Source: Bedellia somnulentella
Taxonomy: Eukaryota > Arthropoda > Insecta > Lepidoptera > Bedelliidae
Reading direction: 5' to 3'
Length of the DNA: 64,000 bases
Assembly: GCA_963576735.1 (NCBI GenBank)
Contig: OY755176.1
Location: forward strand, 8,913,423 to 8,977,422
The translations under genes were made by a program, and so were the position numbers. This document shows, piece by piece, positions 21,898 through 32,786 of this stretch; the stretch's first letter is position 1, and each line of letters opens with the position of its first letter. The notes below the pieces were generated by a model, which worked only from the letters and a program-made list of their open reading frames with translations, was not told where the DNA came from and did no database searches.

Positions 21898-22839
21898 TTG
21901 GCGCTGAACAACGTGATTATATCACTCCAACAGCAATTTAATATCCAAGAACAGACTTCTCTGCGTAACGAGCTAGAAATCACAGGAATTACAGAGACTG
22001 TAAACGAAAATCTTCTCCACGTGATCAGTGTGACGGCGAATAAGATCGGCCTTGACCTGCACCCACATGACATTGATAGAGTCGTAAGGGTTGGACCCAG
22101 GACCGCAAAACCACGTCCAGTAGTAGTGCGTTTTATTCGTAACACTAAACGCAACGAAATGCTCAGCGCGGCTCGCCAAAGAAGGCATCTTACTTCTGAG
22201 GACATCGAAATCTCCGGTCCTGCAAAAAAGCTCTATTTTAATGAACGTCTCACCAAAGACAATCGGAAGCTTTTTCATGATGTCAGGATCAGAGCCAAGC
22301 AAGCTGGCGTCAGATACACCTGGATTAAGAACGGCTGCATCTATATACGCAGAGAAGAGGATAAGTCCCCCAAGCAAATCTGCAACCCTGATTTCAAACT
22401 TGCCCAAGGTCCCTTCCCGAAGCGTTTTACGTCTTCATCAGGCTTCGTTATTATTACCAGTTCTAATATTTTTTTAGTTTTAATGAAAATTTTGTTAGTA
22501 TCCTTGCTGTACTGCTTAAGCTCATGTATATTGTCATTTCAAAAACAATACAATACCCTCTTTTGTTATAATATGAGCCTTACATATTATATCCTAAAAC
22601 TATATTTATATCCTTATAATATTAATAAACATACGTACTGTTGCTATGTAACTATTTATATAAATATATTTAATCTTCTACTTATCATACACTCCCCAAA
22701 CTCTAAAATAAACCACTATAATAAGCCAAACTATAAAAAAAATACTATAAAACAACATGAACCTCGTCTCTCCAACATGCGTGACCAAAAATGCCCCTAC
22801 CGCTACACATTCTCTCAATATGACAAATGGCCACTCTAG
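21898..22839 (+). CDS. LINE ORF1 with FP25K-like domain, partial
   Basis: Open frame entered through a TTG, so the real start is lost. The first ~165 residues match the FP-protein (Baculo_FP) type of LINE ORF1: R-N-E-L-E-I-T-G-I, E-N-L-L-H-V-I, I-D-R-V-V-R-V-G, P-V-V-V-R-F-I-R, K-L-Y-F-N-E-R-L-T, R-Y-T-W-I-K-N-G-C-I-Y-I-R-R. Known: the baculovirus FP25K protein shares this fold with insect LINE ORF1s. From about residue 190 the frame continues through low-complexity Y/N/I-rich sequence to a stop that overlaps the ORF2 ATG; that part may be read-through of a spacer. Confidence 0.7.
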   Translation: MALNNVIISLQQQFNIQEQTSLRNELEITGITETVNENLLHVISVTANKIGLDLHPHDIDRVVRVGPRTAKPRPVVVRFIRNTKRNEMLSAARQRRHLTSEDIEISGPAKKLYFNERLTKDNRKLFHDVRIRAKQAGVRYTWIKNGCIYIRREEDKSPKQICNPDFKLAQGPFPKRFTSSSGFVIITSSNIFLVLMKILLVSLLYCLSSCILSFQKQYNTLFCYNMSLTYYILKLYLYPYNINKHTYCCYVTIYINIFNLLLIIHSPNSKINHYNKPNYKKNTIKQHEPRLSNMRDQKCPYRYTFSQYDKWPL

Positions 22840-25616
22840 ATATTGTTTCGGATATTGATAATACTTTAGTCGCGCCGTGTCACGCATTAGAATATGCTGA
22901 AGAATGCAAAGGTTTACTGCAGAATAATCACGATTTTAAAATACTGCTGTGTAACATTAGAAGCCACAACTGCAACTTTACAAACTTTCTGACTTTACTA
23001 AAACGACTAGACATAACTTACGATGTGATAGTGCTGACTGAATGCTGGCTTGGAAAGAATCCCCACATTAAGTCTATGGAAGGCTACACTCACTATCACA
23101 CTACTAAATATACAAACCAGAACGGAGGTGTAATAGTTTACGCTAGGAACGAATTGCAAGCAATTGTAAACGAGCCTTTGTTTGCCGAAGCTGACTGTCT
23201 TTGCCTGAAATTGGCAAATGATTTTACTATTTTCGCTATCTATAGATCTCCATCTTTCTCACAAACCGATAATTTTATTGAATCCCTAGATACCGCATGC
23301 TTAGATCACATACTCATAAAAAGCAAAAGTAAAACGGAAGCAATTGTATGTAAGGCATCCATATCTGACCACGACCTTCCAATGGCTTTCATTGACACAA
23401 ATCACCGTAATCCCAACCGCAAACGAGAAATACTTAAGACAGACTATGGTGCCGTAGCTACCCATTTAGAAACTGTTGATTGGTCAGAGGTCACTACTTC
23501 CTGCGATGTCAATCAGGCTGCGAATAAGTTGTCAGATATAATTAAAGAATCCATAGACCTCAATACTCAACTTATCACAGTCAGCCGGTCAAAGTTTAAC
23601 TGCAAGCCATGGATAACTCCTGGCTTGATTCGCTGTATGAAGCACAGAGACCGCCTTCACCTTAAATCAAGAAAATCACCAAATAACGCCACAGCAAAGC
23701 TCGTTTTTACCAGGTACAGAAACTTCTGTAATAGTTTACTCAGAAAAATAAAAACACGTTACGAAAAGCAACTTCTCGAAGAAGGAAAGGAGCATCCTAA
23801 AAAGCTTTGGAAGGCAATAAAGTCAATCTGTGATATATCTCCAAAACACAACTCGGCGACTGAACTCATTACAAAATATGACAATACAAAAGATTCATTA
23901 AACCACTGTAATAATTACTTTGCAACCCTAGGCGCAAATTTGGCGGATAAAATTATCTCAAAACTAGGGAAAACTGAATTGGAGCTGGCAACTTTAGCAA
24001 AAGACGTCTCACCCCCATTATGCTCTTTCTTTCTTAAACCTACCGACCCAAAAGAAATATCCTCATTTATAATGCAGTTAAGAAACGAAAGTGCACCAGG
24101 ACTCGACCAAATCAAAACCCTCCTATTAAAGAGTATCAAAGCATACATAGTAGAACCTCTCACACACGTCTGTAATCTCAGCCTTGCCAATGGATGCTTT
24201 CCTGAAGTCTGGAAAACTGCTGCAGTCACTCCTATATACAAAGCAGGTGATAAGAGCTTACCATCAAATTACAGGCCTATTTCACTACAATCAGTCCTCT
24301 CTAAGCTACTTGAAAAAATTGTTAATCTTAGGCTGATGAATTATTTAGAGAACAACAACTTTCTATCACCCTCTCAGTTTGGCTTCAGACGTGAACACTC
24401 AACGGAGCATGCGGTCACCATGCTTCTAAACTCAGTCTCAACTAACTTAGATCAAAGAAAATGCTGCCTAGGTGTGTTTCTTGATCTCGCAAAAGCCTTC
24501 GACACGGTTTCGATTCCAATACTCACACAAAAACTGGAAAATCTTGGAATAAGAGGGCAAGCTCTTCAATGGTTTCAAAGTTACCTCACAAACAGAAAAC
24601 AGCTCGTAAAAATAGGAGATCTTTCGAGTGACCCTTCTTCCATCGACTTTGGAGTACCGCAAGGTAGCATTTTGGGCCCGACACTTTTCATAATTTACAT
24701 AAACGACATGGGTAAAGCATTATCGCTATCTGAAAACATCGAAACCATTTGTTATGCCGATGACACAGCCTTTCTCTTCACTGGCGATAATTGGGATGAG
24801 ACATACAAACGTGCCGAACTGGGTCTTGGTAGAGCGGCCAAGTGGCTGAGCAATAATCTCTTAACTTTAAATGTATCGAAAACCAAATACCTAAGCTTTC
24901 ATAAGACCAAAGCTTCAGAACCCTGCTCAACCCTCTCCCTAAAGATGCACACTTGTAACCAATCAGTCGAAAAATGTGGCTGCAACGTGATAGAAAGAGT
25001 AGAATCAATTAAATATCTAGGGATAATTTTAGACGAAAAACTAAACTTTGTAAAACATATTGAATATATTTCAGGAAGAGCCAGAAAACTTATTAACATA
25101 ATGCGAGAACTCCGACGTAGTGCCGACAAAAGTACCCTCATTAACGTATATACTGCTCTATGTCAATCTATCTTGGGATATTGCATCACATGCTGGGGAG
25201 GGTCCTCAAAAACACACATGCTTCCACTGGAAAGAGCACAACGTTCCATCCTTAAGGTCATGATTAAGAAGCCCAGAAGATTCCCCACAACCGATCTTTA
25301 TAAAGAGTGCCGGGTTCTATCTGTCCGCCGTCTTTTTATTCTCAGAATAAGTTTACTTAAACATCGTGAAACAATTAACTCCCCAGAATACGCTAACATG
25401 CTACGTAAAAGAACATTTAAACTGCAAGTTCCAGCGATTAATACTAGTTTTGCCCAAAGATTTCCAAAGTTTCTGCATCCTTATATATACAACCAGGTCC
25501 TCCAACACTGCGATATTAAAAACTCCACGATGCTGAAGGCAAAGAAGCAGTTGAAGGATTGGCTTCTTAATCTAAACTACACTGATACTGAGGAGTTATT
25601 TATTATAATTAAATAA
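22827..25616 (+). CDS. LINE ORF2: endonuclease (deleted core) and reverse transcriptase
   Basis: 929 residues without a stop. The endonuclease starts K-I-L-L-C-N-I-R-S-H-N-C-N-F and has V-L-T-E-C-W-L and A-I-Y-R-S-P-S-F. At about residue 155 it jumps from N-F-I-E-S-L-D directly to T-A-C-L-D-H-I-L: the block holding the G-D-x-N-x-D catalytic motif is missing, an in-frame deletion estimated at about 60 residues. The distal S-D-H-D-L-P remains. The RT domain looks complete: A-P-G-L-D-Q-I, Y-R-P-I-S-L, F-L-D-L-A-K-A-F-D-T-V, G-V-P-Q-G-S-I-L-G-P and C-Y-A-D-D-T-A. The usual C-terminal R-A-Q-R-S-I-L-K-V block is present. Encoding an RT without a working endonuclease, it could not make normal insertions alone. 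Confidence 0.85.
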   Translation: MATLDIVSDIDNTLVAPCHALEYAEECKGLLQNNHDFKILLCNIRSHNCNFTNFLTLLKRLDITYDVIVLTECWLGKNPHIKSMEGYTHYHTTKYTNQNGGVIVYARNELQAIVNEPLFAEADCLCLKLANDFTIFAIYRSPSFSQTDNFIESLDTACLDHILIKSKSKTEAIVCKASISDHDLPMAFIDTNHRNPNRKREILKTDYGAVATHLETVDWSEVTTSCDVNQAANKLSDIIKESIDLNTQLITVSRSKFNCKPWITPGLIRCMKHRDRLHLKSRKSPNNATAKLVFTRYRNFCNSLLRKIKTRYEKQLLEEGKEHPKKLWKAIKSICDISPKHNSATELITKYDNTKDSLNHCNNYFATLGANLADKIISKLGKTELELATLAKDVSPPLCSFFLKPTDPKEISSFIMQLRNESAPGLDQIKTLLLKSIKAYIVEPLTHVCNLSLANGCFPEVWKTAAVTPIYKAGDKSLPSNYRPISLQSVLSKLLEKIVNLRLMNYLENNNFLSPSQFGFRREHSTEHAVTMLLNSVSTNLDQRKCCLGVFLDLAKAFDTVSIPILTQKLENLGIRGQALQWFQSYLTNRKQLVKIGDLSSDPSSIDFGVPQGSILGPTLFIIYINDMGKALSLSENIETICYADDTAFLFTGDNWDETYKRAELGLGRAAKWLSNNLLTLNVSKTKYLSFHKTKASEPCSTLSLKMHTCNQSVEKCGCNVIERVESIKYLGIILDEKLNFVKHIEYISGRARKLINIMRELRRSADKSTLINVYTALCQSILGYCITCWGGSSKTHMLPLERAQRSILKVMIKKPRRFPTTDLYKECRVLSVRRLFILRISLLKHRETINSPEYANMLRKRTFKLQVPAINTSFAQRFPKFLHPYIYNQVLQHCDIKNSTMLKAKKQLKDWLLNLNYTDTEELFIIIK

Positions 25617-26710
25617 AGTATATGAAAATATAGAATTATTATATACTGCTTTACTATAAATTTTATAGGTACTACAAGATAATATTTTTATTTTTATTTA
25701 TTTAATATTAAATATTATATCATATGATAGGTAACAAAACGATATGTATGCTTATTTATTGTACAAATATATAGTCTTATATATAATTATATATTATTTC
25801 TTTATTATGTATCTAAACATATTATCATAATCGATAGATAAAATTATTTATAAAAATTTGTATGTTGTAAATTAAATTTTTGTGTAAGATAAACCTATTA
25901 TAGAATAAGTTAATTTTTAGATTTAAGATTATTTTCTTGGTTTTGCACCACATATCAAACTGCTATGTTCACTTACTATTATTCTGCCTACACAGTCCCC
26001 CACGATACAGGTTTTACCTAGTGTAGGGGACACCGATCACACTTAGTATTATAAACTCTCACCTAAAGCCTACTTTTTAAGATATTTTTATGATGTTCCT
26101 ATGTAAATGTATGTAAGGTTTTAATTGGTGTAATAAATATTTTTTTTCATTTTTTTTTTTTTTTTTTTTCATCTAAACTATTTTTTTTTTTACTTTACAA
26201 TTTAAACTTTTATTATTTTATATATCAACTTAACGTTTTGAGTAAAATTGACTTTATAATTTTCATCGTTGCAATCGAGACTAAAGCACGCTGTTCGTGG
26301 TTGTGGCGAAATTGCTGATATGTTCGGCAGATAATATATACCGTCAACGTCAATATTAAAAAAGAAGAAAATTTGTTTATTTCCAAAATTTATGCGGTAA
26401 CTAAATTGTAGTGATTGTAATTGATTTACTGCCCTCTCTCTATTAGCAGAACCTATCCAATTAAATGAATTTCATAAAACTCATTAGTGGTGTTGTTTTG
26501 GTGAATATTTACACGTCTTGAACTTTAAAAATATTTTTTTGAAGTCTAAAAGTTCGCTCCAACTTTATCATAGCTTTTTAACTTAACCAACAACAACAAT
26601 TTAACAACAGTTTAGAAAATTATAATACGTGAGGCAATCTTTCAGATTTGTGTTTCCTAACAGTTCCTAACTTTCAGCTACGTTCCATTGGCGTTTGCGG
26701 TCAAAAAGCA

Positions 26711-29700
26711 ATGTCATCTTCAGTTAAACCTTGTACTAATATTAAGTTAAAATATTTAACACAGTCAGAAGCTGTTTCACTTGATCAAGATTTATTTAAA
26801 GAATATAAATTTAGTGTTGATCAGCTGATGGAACTAGCAGGCCTCAGTGTTGCTACAGCGGTAGCAGAAGTATATCCTCCAACTACGTAAGTATATTGAT
26901 GTAACATTCCACTAGTACACATTGATTAAGGATGACTTGCATTTATGGAAGTGCTACAAGGTCCAGTTTGTATGTGGCTATGTAAAAATATAAAATTTTG
27001 TACTTAGTTTATAATGTGGCTTTTAGCTGCATCATTTGAGTTTGCAGAGGTTGATATTTTGAAGATTATAATACCAAACCTATATATGTATTATATTATA
27101 TAACCAGCAGTTTTCAGTATTTTTGTCATCTTATAATACACCCCACCCTACCTAATTTGGTCACTGGTTAAAATGTAAATATAAATGGGTTGAATAGCTT
27201 TTTGCCTACTCCTTATCCTGAACTACATGTGTATTAAATTAAATAATTATTTCTAATAAATTAAGGCAAGAAAATTTTTAACACCACCTGGAATCAAACC
27301 CATGCCCTTGGTGTATATGCCCCCGTCACTCTGCCAATTGAGCTATAGTGTCAAGTGGCTTCTAGTGCAAAATTGTTCTTTCCTTTGTTTCTTTTACACT
27401 TTTTCAGTTTTTTAGTGTTTCCTACTTCAGACTTATACAAATTTGGAAGGCCACTTGTCTACCTTTACAGATAGAATGCAAATGTTGAGAACTCCTAACT
27501 ATCAAATAATCTACATATAACATGAGATTTTCATGAACAAAAACATTCTAATTAGATAATTAATTGTTAAAATATTTAAAGATAAAAATCATACTGCCTC
27601 ACATTTCCATCTGTATTTAAGCCATTTCAACAAATAACTTTGATTTATATAACTAAAAATGGTAATTTTCTAATTTCAGGCACCAGTCAGCTTTGGTCAT
27701 ATGTGGGCCTGGCAATAATGGGGGAGATGGGTTAGTGGCTGCTAGACACATGGTTTTGTTTGGATATAATGTGTCAATTTTCTATCCAAAAAGAACACCC
27801 CAACCATTATATGAGAGTTTATTTCAGCAATGCAAGAGCTTTGGTGTAAATGTGTTAGATGTCCTTCCATCTCAAGAAAATATTGATGCCTCATACCAAG
27901 TCATGGTAGATGCACTGTTTGGGTTCAGTTTCAAACCTCCAGTTAGAGAGGAGATGGAGCCAGCCCTAGATGCTCTTATTAATGCTACCATACCTGTATG
28001 TAGGTAAGTAAATAGAAATCTCATCCATTGAGGATACATTCTCCAACTCTTTGTATGTCCGGTCCCATCCTGTCCATATCTTATATGCAATAATTTCATA
28101 CTGCATATTATTGGTAAATAAATATGTATTATTTTATTAAAAAGATGTACTTACTGATACTATTTTTGTAATTAGTATATGTTATTTCCTATAGCAATTA
28201 TTATAACTTTATGTGTTTGCATTTTATCCTTACTAATATTATAAATCGGAATATGAGTATATTTGTTCTGCTTTCACGCTGTAACTACTAAACCAATTCG
28301 GTATGCAAAGTTTTTTTTTTTGTATTTATTAAATATTTTTATTCGATAGCAAACACGAAAATAAAAAACTAATTTGAATATTTTTCATTTAAAATGAGTA
28401 ATTGCAAAGTTATGATTTTTTAAAGATTGTTCAACTTTTGTACTTAATGACGTCATCGATTGAAAATATAACGTAGCGACATGCAAATAAAGCGAAATGT
28501 TTAGTAAAAATGTTGTTAATTGCAAAATATTTCACGAATTTGTGATCCCAAATGAAACTATAACGATATTATACTAAACAAACCTATGATTTTCGATGTT
28601 TTATTAATAAACTGCAAGAACGAATGTCTTTGACATAATGCTGAAGGTCAAATACTGTTATAGTTTTTTGCTAAAATAATGGTCATCTTAACTCTGTTTG
28701 ATTTAATTTCAAGAAAATATGTTTTAAAAACATATTATCTCGAAATGGTTTCGTAATCAGCACCACTTTTGTAAAACTTTGCATACCGAATTGCTATGAA
28801 AATTAGCTGACATATAGTTAGAAGTCCAGGTAAAATAATAGGATACTTTTTATCCTGGAAAAAATATAGTATTAAGGAAGTTTGTGGGAATGATAATGAT
28901 TTCCCATAGTTGTGCTTTATACCTCAATATATCCAAAATCCACGCGAGCAAAGCCGTGAGCGGAAAGCTAGTATTTTATACCAAAAATCACCAAAAACCT
29001 TTATTTTATCGCCTTTTCCCCACTCAACTTCCAAAAGTGGCTGAGGAATCTATAATTCCTTGGCTATGGCTACCCCTACTAGGGAATTATAGCTGTGAGT
29101 ATATGTATGTATGTATTTTATATTTATTATATTATAAAAAAAAACATGTATAAGTGGTTTGGTAACATGATGCATATTTTGATTGAATGATGTTTATTAT
29201 TTCGGCCTAACCAGTTATTTAATAAAATATTTATAAAGTTATTACTCAAAACCGGTCCTGACTTAAAATCAGTATTGTGAGTCAATCTCACAATCTTATT
29301 CTGAGGCAAGGCCTTTTCGACTTTAGGGTATAGTCTGCTAAATATTTTGTTGTATAAATTATTGCTCTTTGTTGTGTTTATTTTTACCCTGTACTCTAAT
29401 GAGAATTAATGTTTTTTTTTTCTTAATTGCCTAAGAATTTTAAATAAATATTAAGTGTTGAAACACTTGTCAGTACATTAAAGTTATCTTTGCCACTTCA
29501 CTTGGTCCTGCTAAGCCACAATAGTAACAAGTCACGTCTGATGCTAATCAAACAACAGTTCAATATTCACACATCTCATTTTAAAGTACTCTCTTCTAGG
29601 TACTTTGATAGGTTGCCAGCTGACATTATTATTATTATTTTGAACTATCATTTATGGTTTTCAGTACATATAAAAAAATGAGATAGGCGCTGAACTTTCA

Positions 29701-30075
29701 ATGTTATTTATAAAACGACCTGTAATTAATATAACAGTTCTGTTTTAATGTAGAATCTATACCCTTAAATCAAGAAGGATTGTTGAGGTTGACTCACAAC
29801 ACAAATTTTTGTTTTGCTAATATGTTTATATTTTCAGTGTGGATGTGCCAAGTGGCTGGCATGTTGAAATAGGACCCTCAGAGTTAAAACGATACTTGCA
29901 ACCAAAACTGCTTGTGTCACTGTCAGCACCAAAACTATGTTCCAGAGAGTTTTATCTTAAGGAAACTCAGCACTATCTTGGGGGAAGGTTTCTACCCCCT
30001 GGTATAATTGAAAAATATAATTTGACATTGCCTGAATATCCTGGTCAAAGCCAGGTTGTGAAGTTAAGATGCTAA
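26711..30075 (+). CDS. Naxe: NAD(P)H-hydrate epimerase
   Basis: Three exons, 26711-26886, 27680-28003 and 29838-30075, encode 245 residues. Donors are GTAAGT in both introns, acceptors TTTCAG and TTTTCAG, phases match. The ATG at 26711 opens M-S-S-S-V-K-P before the conserved K-Y-L-T-Q-S-E-A; upstream in-frame sequence lacks an ATG, though a separate leader exon cannot be excluded. Signature blocks: [13 protein letters not shown] (exon 1), [16 protein letters not shown] (exon 2, nucleotide-binding loop), V-D-A-L-F-G-F-S-F and, in exon 3, D-V-P-S-G-W and Y-L-G-G-R-F-L-P-P. Family role: epimerises the R form of hydrated NAD(P)H so that the S-specific dehydratase can repair it. Intron 2 carries a Helitron-like element with a nested MITE and SINE A. 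Confidence 0.95.
27283..27356 (-). repeat. tRNA-like SINE family C head
   Basis: Reverse complement shows an A box in TAGCTCAATTGGCAGAG and a B-box-like GGTTTGATTCC about 40 nt later. This is a tRNA-derived SINE head, not a working tRNA: acceptor ends do not pair. In Naxe intron 1. Related copies are at 31950 and 46012. Confidence 0.6.
28227..28971 (+). mobile_element. Helitron-like element (TC...CTAG)
   Basis: Begins TCCTTACTAATATTATAAA and ends with a G/C-rich imperfect hairpin (CACGCGAGCAAAGCCGTGAG) and CTAG, inserted between A (28226) and T (28972), as Helitrons do. Non-autonomous. In Naxe intron 2, it contains a separate 490 bp TIR element (28299-28788). Confidence 0.65.
28299..28788. 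mobile_element. TIR element with AATT duplication (MITE)
   Basis: Perfect terminal repeats CGGTATGCAAAGTTTT / reverse complement, flanked by AATT (28295-28298, 28789-28792). Removing it rejoins the Helitron-like sequence. No ORF. A second copy begins at 32017 and is also placed at AATT. Confidence 0.75.
28985..29118 (+). repeat. SINE A, 3' half
   Basis: 5'-truncated family A copy in Naxe intron 2, from ATCACCAAAAACC to the TATG tail (GTGAGTATATGTATGTATG). Confidence 0.75.
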
Positions 30076-30307
30076 GCAATTCCTTTTTTTATTGTTTGGT
30101 AACATGATGCATATTTTCGTTGTTGTGTTTTGATATTTTTAGTAAATAAATTTAATTTTTTTTAACATGTTTGTGTTGTAGATTCAATATCATGGTATCT
30201 CGGTGGTAAAGGTTCCAGTTCAGGTACTTTCTCTGACGCAAAGAAGTGTGGGTTCAAATACAGAATCGGGCCTACACTAATTGTTTTTTTCTTTACTTAT
30301 GTGTTTG

Positions 30308-30520
30308 CCGTGTAAGGAAGAATGTCACTACCCCTTTCTACCCACGGGTGTCGTAAGAGGTGACCAAGGGTATGGGGCTTTTTTAGACCCATCACCAACA
30401 ATACTTTTTGTTCTCCCATCTTGTCCCCTATCTACTTCCAAATGTGGCTGAGGAGTTTCTAGCTCTAAGGCTCTGGCTACCACTTCTTAGGGTTTATGGC
30501 CGTGAATATATGTATGTATG
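30308..30520 (+). repeat. SINE-like family A copy
   Basis: Moderately diverged copy 230 bp after the Naxe stop codon, ending GTGAATATATGTATG. A degraded family B-like tRNA head (GGGTTCAAATACAG) lies just before it at about 30190-30290. Confidence 0.7.
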
Positions 30521-30525
30521 TTATG

Positions 30526-30632
30526 TGACTTCCCAATCAACTTCCAAAAGTGGCTGAGGAGTTTCTCATTCCAAAGCTCTGGCTACCCCGTTAAGGGATT
30601 TATTGCCGTGAGTATATGTATGTATGTATGTT
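30526..30632 (+). repeat. SINE A, 3' part
   Basis: Second, 5'-truncated family A copy directly after the previous one, starting ACTTCCCAATCAACTTCC and ending in TATG units. The two share a TATGTTATGTGA junction, so one may have inserted into the tail of the other. Confidence 0.65.
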
Positions 30633-30967
30633 ATGTGAGTGGCTTATTTATCAAGGTTCTTGATAGTGACTGAAAACATAGTATATTATGTATATAATAT
30701 AGTATGGGAAAGGCTGAGTTGTTTTTAGTTATTTGATTATATCATGTGAACCCATTGTCAAGAAAAACAGCAGGTATTTTCTCTAAACACCAGTAGTCAT
30801 AACTGTCACATGATGTCCAGAGGTAACAAATTAAAACTCTGTCGCCACTTTGAAAGTATATAGCGGCGTCGTAAATGAAATGAAGAGTGACAAAAGCTTT
30901 GTGACATGTACCAAAAGAACTGACGAATCTGCAATAAGGATATTTGTAATGATCTAAGACCTCCTAT

Positions 30968-31330
30968 TACTCCATCTCAAATCTTCACGCCGTATATCCC
31001 CGAAGGCGTTGGCAGAGGTACTAATACTTCTTAACAACACGTGACATTGTCACCTGGTGTTCAGAGTACCCACTTTTTGTTTGGAGAGTGTACATGATAG
31101 GGAGGCCTACCGCCGTTTGGTACGAATACACTGTCATATGACAAAGTACTACTCAGCCTTGTGGGTTTTCTCACGATGTTTTTCCTCATTGTTAACAACC
31201 GTGATAAATTAACCATACATTATGACTTAAATGTTCACGCCGAATATCCCCGAACAATGTCACGTGATGTTCACAGTACCCACGTTTCAGCCATGTGGGT
31301 TTCCTCACCGTTAACAACCCTGATAAATTC
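30968..31330 (-). repeat. SINE family B copy with internal partial repeat
   Basis: Minus-orientation family B. After about 31215 the tail segment (TTCACGCCGAATATCCCCGA) starts again and a shortened body follows, so this is two overlapping copies or a tandem duplication. Head sequence is missing. Confidence 0.65.
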
Positions 31331-31412
31331 ACCATACATACGTGGGACACTCAGAAAATTTTGCGAAAATAAAACAAAATGTTGTATGGGTAAAAATGTT
31401 TTTATTAAATCT

Positions 31413-31595
31413 AATTGAAACAACTATTGATTTTCGGATATTTTAATCACGTGTTATTACATTATTTTTAAAGCCCGACGTTTCGAAAACTTTTCAGTTA
31501 TCATGGTTAACTGAAAAGTTTTCGAAACGTCGGGCTTTAAAAATAATGTAATAACACGCGATTAAAATATCCGGAAATCAATAGTTGTTTCAATT
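31413..31595. mobile_element. Near-perfect palindromic foldback, 183 bp
   Basis: Arms AATTGAAACAACTATTGATT... and its reverse complement meet at CAGTTATCATGGTTAACTG. The inner arms contain CGACGTTTCGAAAAC. Only a few mismatches exist between arms. It looks like a palindromic MITE; no clear target duplication beyond A/T-rich flanks. Confidence 0.75.
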
Positions 31596-31635
31596 ATAAT
31601 GTGCAATCGTGAAAATCTTAGAAAATACTATTTTA

Positions 31636-31745
31636 TTAAATCTTTTCAAAGTACTCTCCACCAGCATCTATACAAAGTTTCATACGTCTAAACCAGTTCT
31701 CGAAACACTTTTTCCACTCCGCCGCAGACATCGAGCTTCGACATT
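31636..31745 (-). pseudogene. mariner transposase C-terminal fragment
   Basis: Minus strand encodes M-S-A-A-E-W-K-K-C-F-E-N-W-F-R-R-M-K-L-C-I-D and G-G-E-Y-F-E-K-I then stop, the C terminus of a mariner transposase. The rest of the gene and its catalytic residues are missing. Confidence 0.65.
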
Positions 31746-31814
31746 GAGCTATCAAGGTTATTCTATTAAACCTATTAGTTCTAATAAATAAATCTTATAA
31801 AGGCGGGGGTCCGA

Positions 31815-31945
31815 AGTGAGAAGAATAAAAGAGCATGTATGAGAAGAATAATGAATCTAAGGGAAGCAAGAGAGGTTTGTCAAGATCGTACTTAGTGGCG
31901 ATCGATAGTCTCTGCCTACCCCAATGGGAATAATGGGCGTGAGGA
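31815..31945 (+). repeat. RTE LINE 3' end fragment
   Basis: Matches the last ~130 bp of the RTE LINE at 40.9-41.8 kb: AATAAAAGAGCATGTATG, GTGGCGATCGATAGTCTCTG, CTACCCCAATGGGAATAATG. The frame is broken. It runs into the family C head. Confidence 0.7.
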
Positions 31946-31949
31946 AAGA

Positions 31950-32016
31950 AAAAATTCAACACAGACGGGAATCGAACCCGCGACCTCGGGTATACGCCCC
32001 CGTCGCTCTGCCAATT
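31950..32016 (-). repeat. SINE family C head, cut by a MITE
   Basis: Reverse complement carries the B box GGGTTCGATTCCCG and part of the A box (TTGGCAGAG). The copy stops at AATT, where the TIR element of 32017 is inserted. Confidence 0.6.
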
Positions 32017-32320
32017 CGGTATGCAAAGTTTTTTTTTCGTATTTATTAAATATTTTTATTCGATAGTAAACACGAAAATAAAATACTAATTTAAATATTT
32101 TTTATTTTAAATGAGTAATTGTAAAGTTATGATTTTTTAAAGATTGTTCAACTTTTGTTGTTAATGACGTCATCGATTGATAAAATCACGTAACGACATG
32201 CAAATGAAGCGAAATGTTTAGTAAAAATATTGCTAATTGCAAAATACTTCACGAATCTGTGAGCTCAAATGGTATTATTACGATATTATATTAAATAAAC
32301 CTATGATTTTCAGTATTCAA
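32017..32320 (+). mobile_element. Second copy of the AATT MITE, 5' part
   Basis: Starts CGGTATGCAAAGTTTTTT directly after AATT (32013-32016) and matches the 28299 element for about 300 bp (including ATGACGTCATCGATTGA), then diverges. The right end was not found. Confidence 0.7.
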
Positions 32321-32636
32321 TATTAAAACCAGTATGGCACAGTAACCATTTTTTTCAGGAGAGCGAAAAAACATATTTTTGGTGAGCCACACAAAATTTA
32401 ACAATAATCGATCAATATAAGTATTGGGTGTCATGGATACTATGATTGCGCATTTATTTGTATTTAAAAGAAGTATTAAAACTGATTCGTGCATGTTTTA
32501 CGGCACTAAATAATTTAAAATTTGTTTTCATGATTTATTTAAATCTGGATTACCATATAAAAACACAGCAACGTACCTTGTTCTATTGTAATTTATGGTT
32601 ATTTACTAAAGCAGAGAATAAATAACCACTACAACA

Positions 32637-32786
32637 TACATACATATACTCACGGCTATAAATCCTTAGAAGGGGTAGCCAGAGCTAAGGAATCAGAAAT
32701 TCCTCAGCCACTTTTGGAAGTTGTGTGGGGAAAAGATGGTGAAATAAAGGTTGTTGGTGATGGGTCTCCAACCGCATCGCCCATCA
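32637..32786 (-). repeat. SINE A, 3' half
   Basis: Minus-orientation copy truncated after the CCAACCGCATCGCCCATC segment. Confidence 0.8.

Larger units (their letters stand above)
21885..26165 (+). mobile_element. CR1/Daphne-like LINE, 5'-truncated
   Basis: Plus-strand non-LTR retrotransposon with ORF1 (FP25K-like domain) and a long intact-looking ORF2, followed by a ~550 bp very A/T-rich 3' region ending near GTGTAATAAATA and T-rich runs. ORF1 has no ATG at its beginning, so the copy is 5'-truncated near 21890. It lies about 550 bp upstream of Naxe, same strand. Clade assignment rests on the style of the RT domain and is uncertain between CR1, Daphne and jockey relatives. Confidence 0.75.

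Noticed and set aside
27283..27356. Genuine tRNA gene
   Set aside because: A and B boxes are present but the ends do not form an acceptor stem, and related truncated copies occur at 31950 and 46012. It is a SINE head.
31413..31595. Pre-miRNA hairpin
   Set aside because: Arms of ~85 bp are nearly perfectly paired with no miRNA-like bulged stem, and the structure is typical of palindromic MITEs. Small-RNA data would be needed to reopen this.
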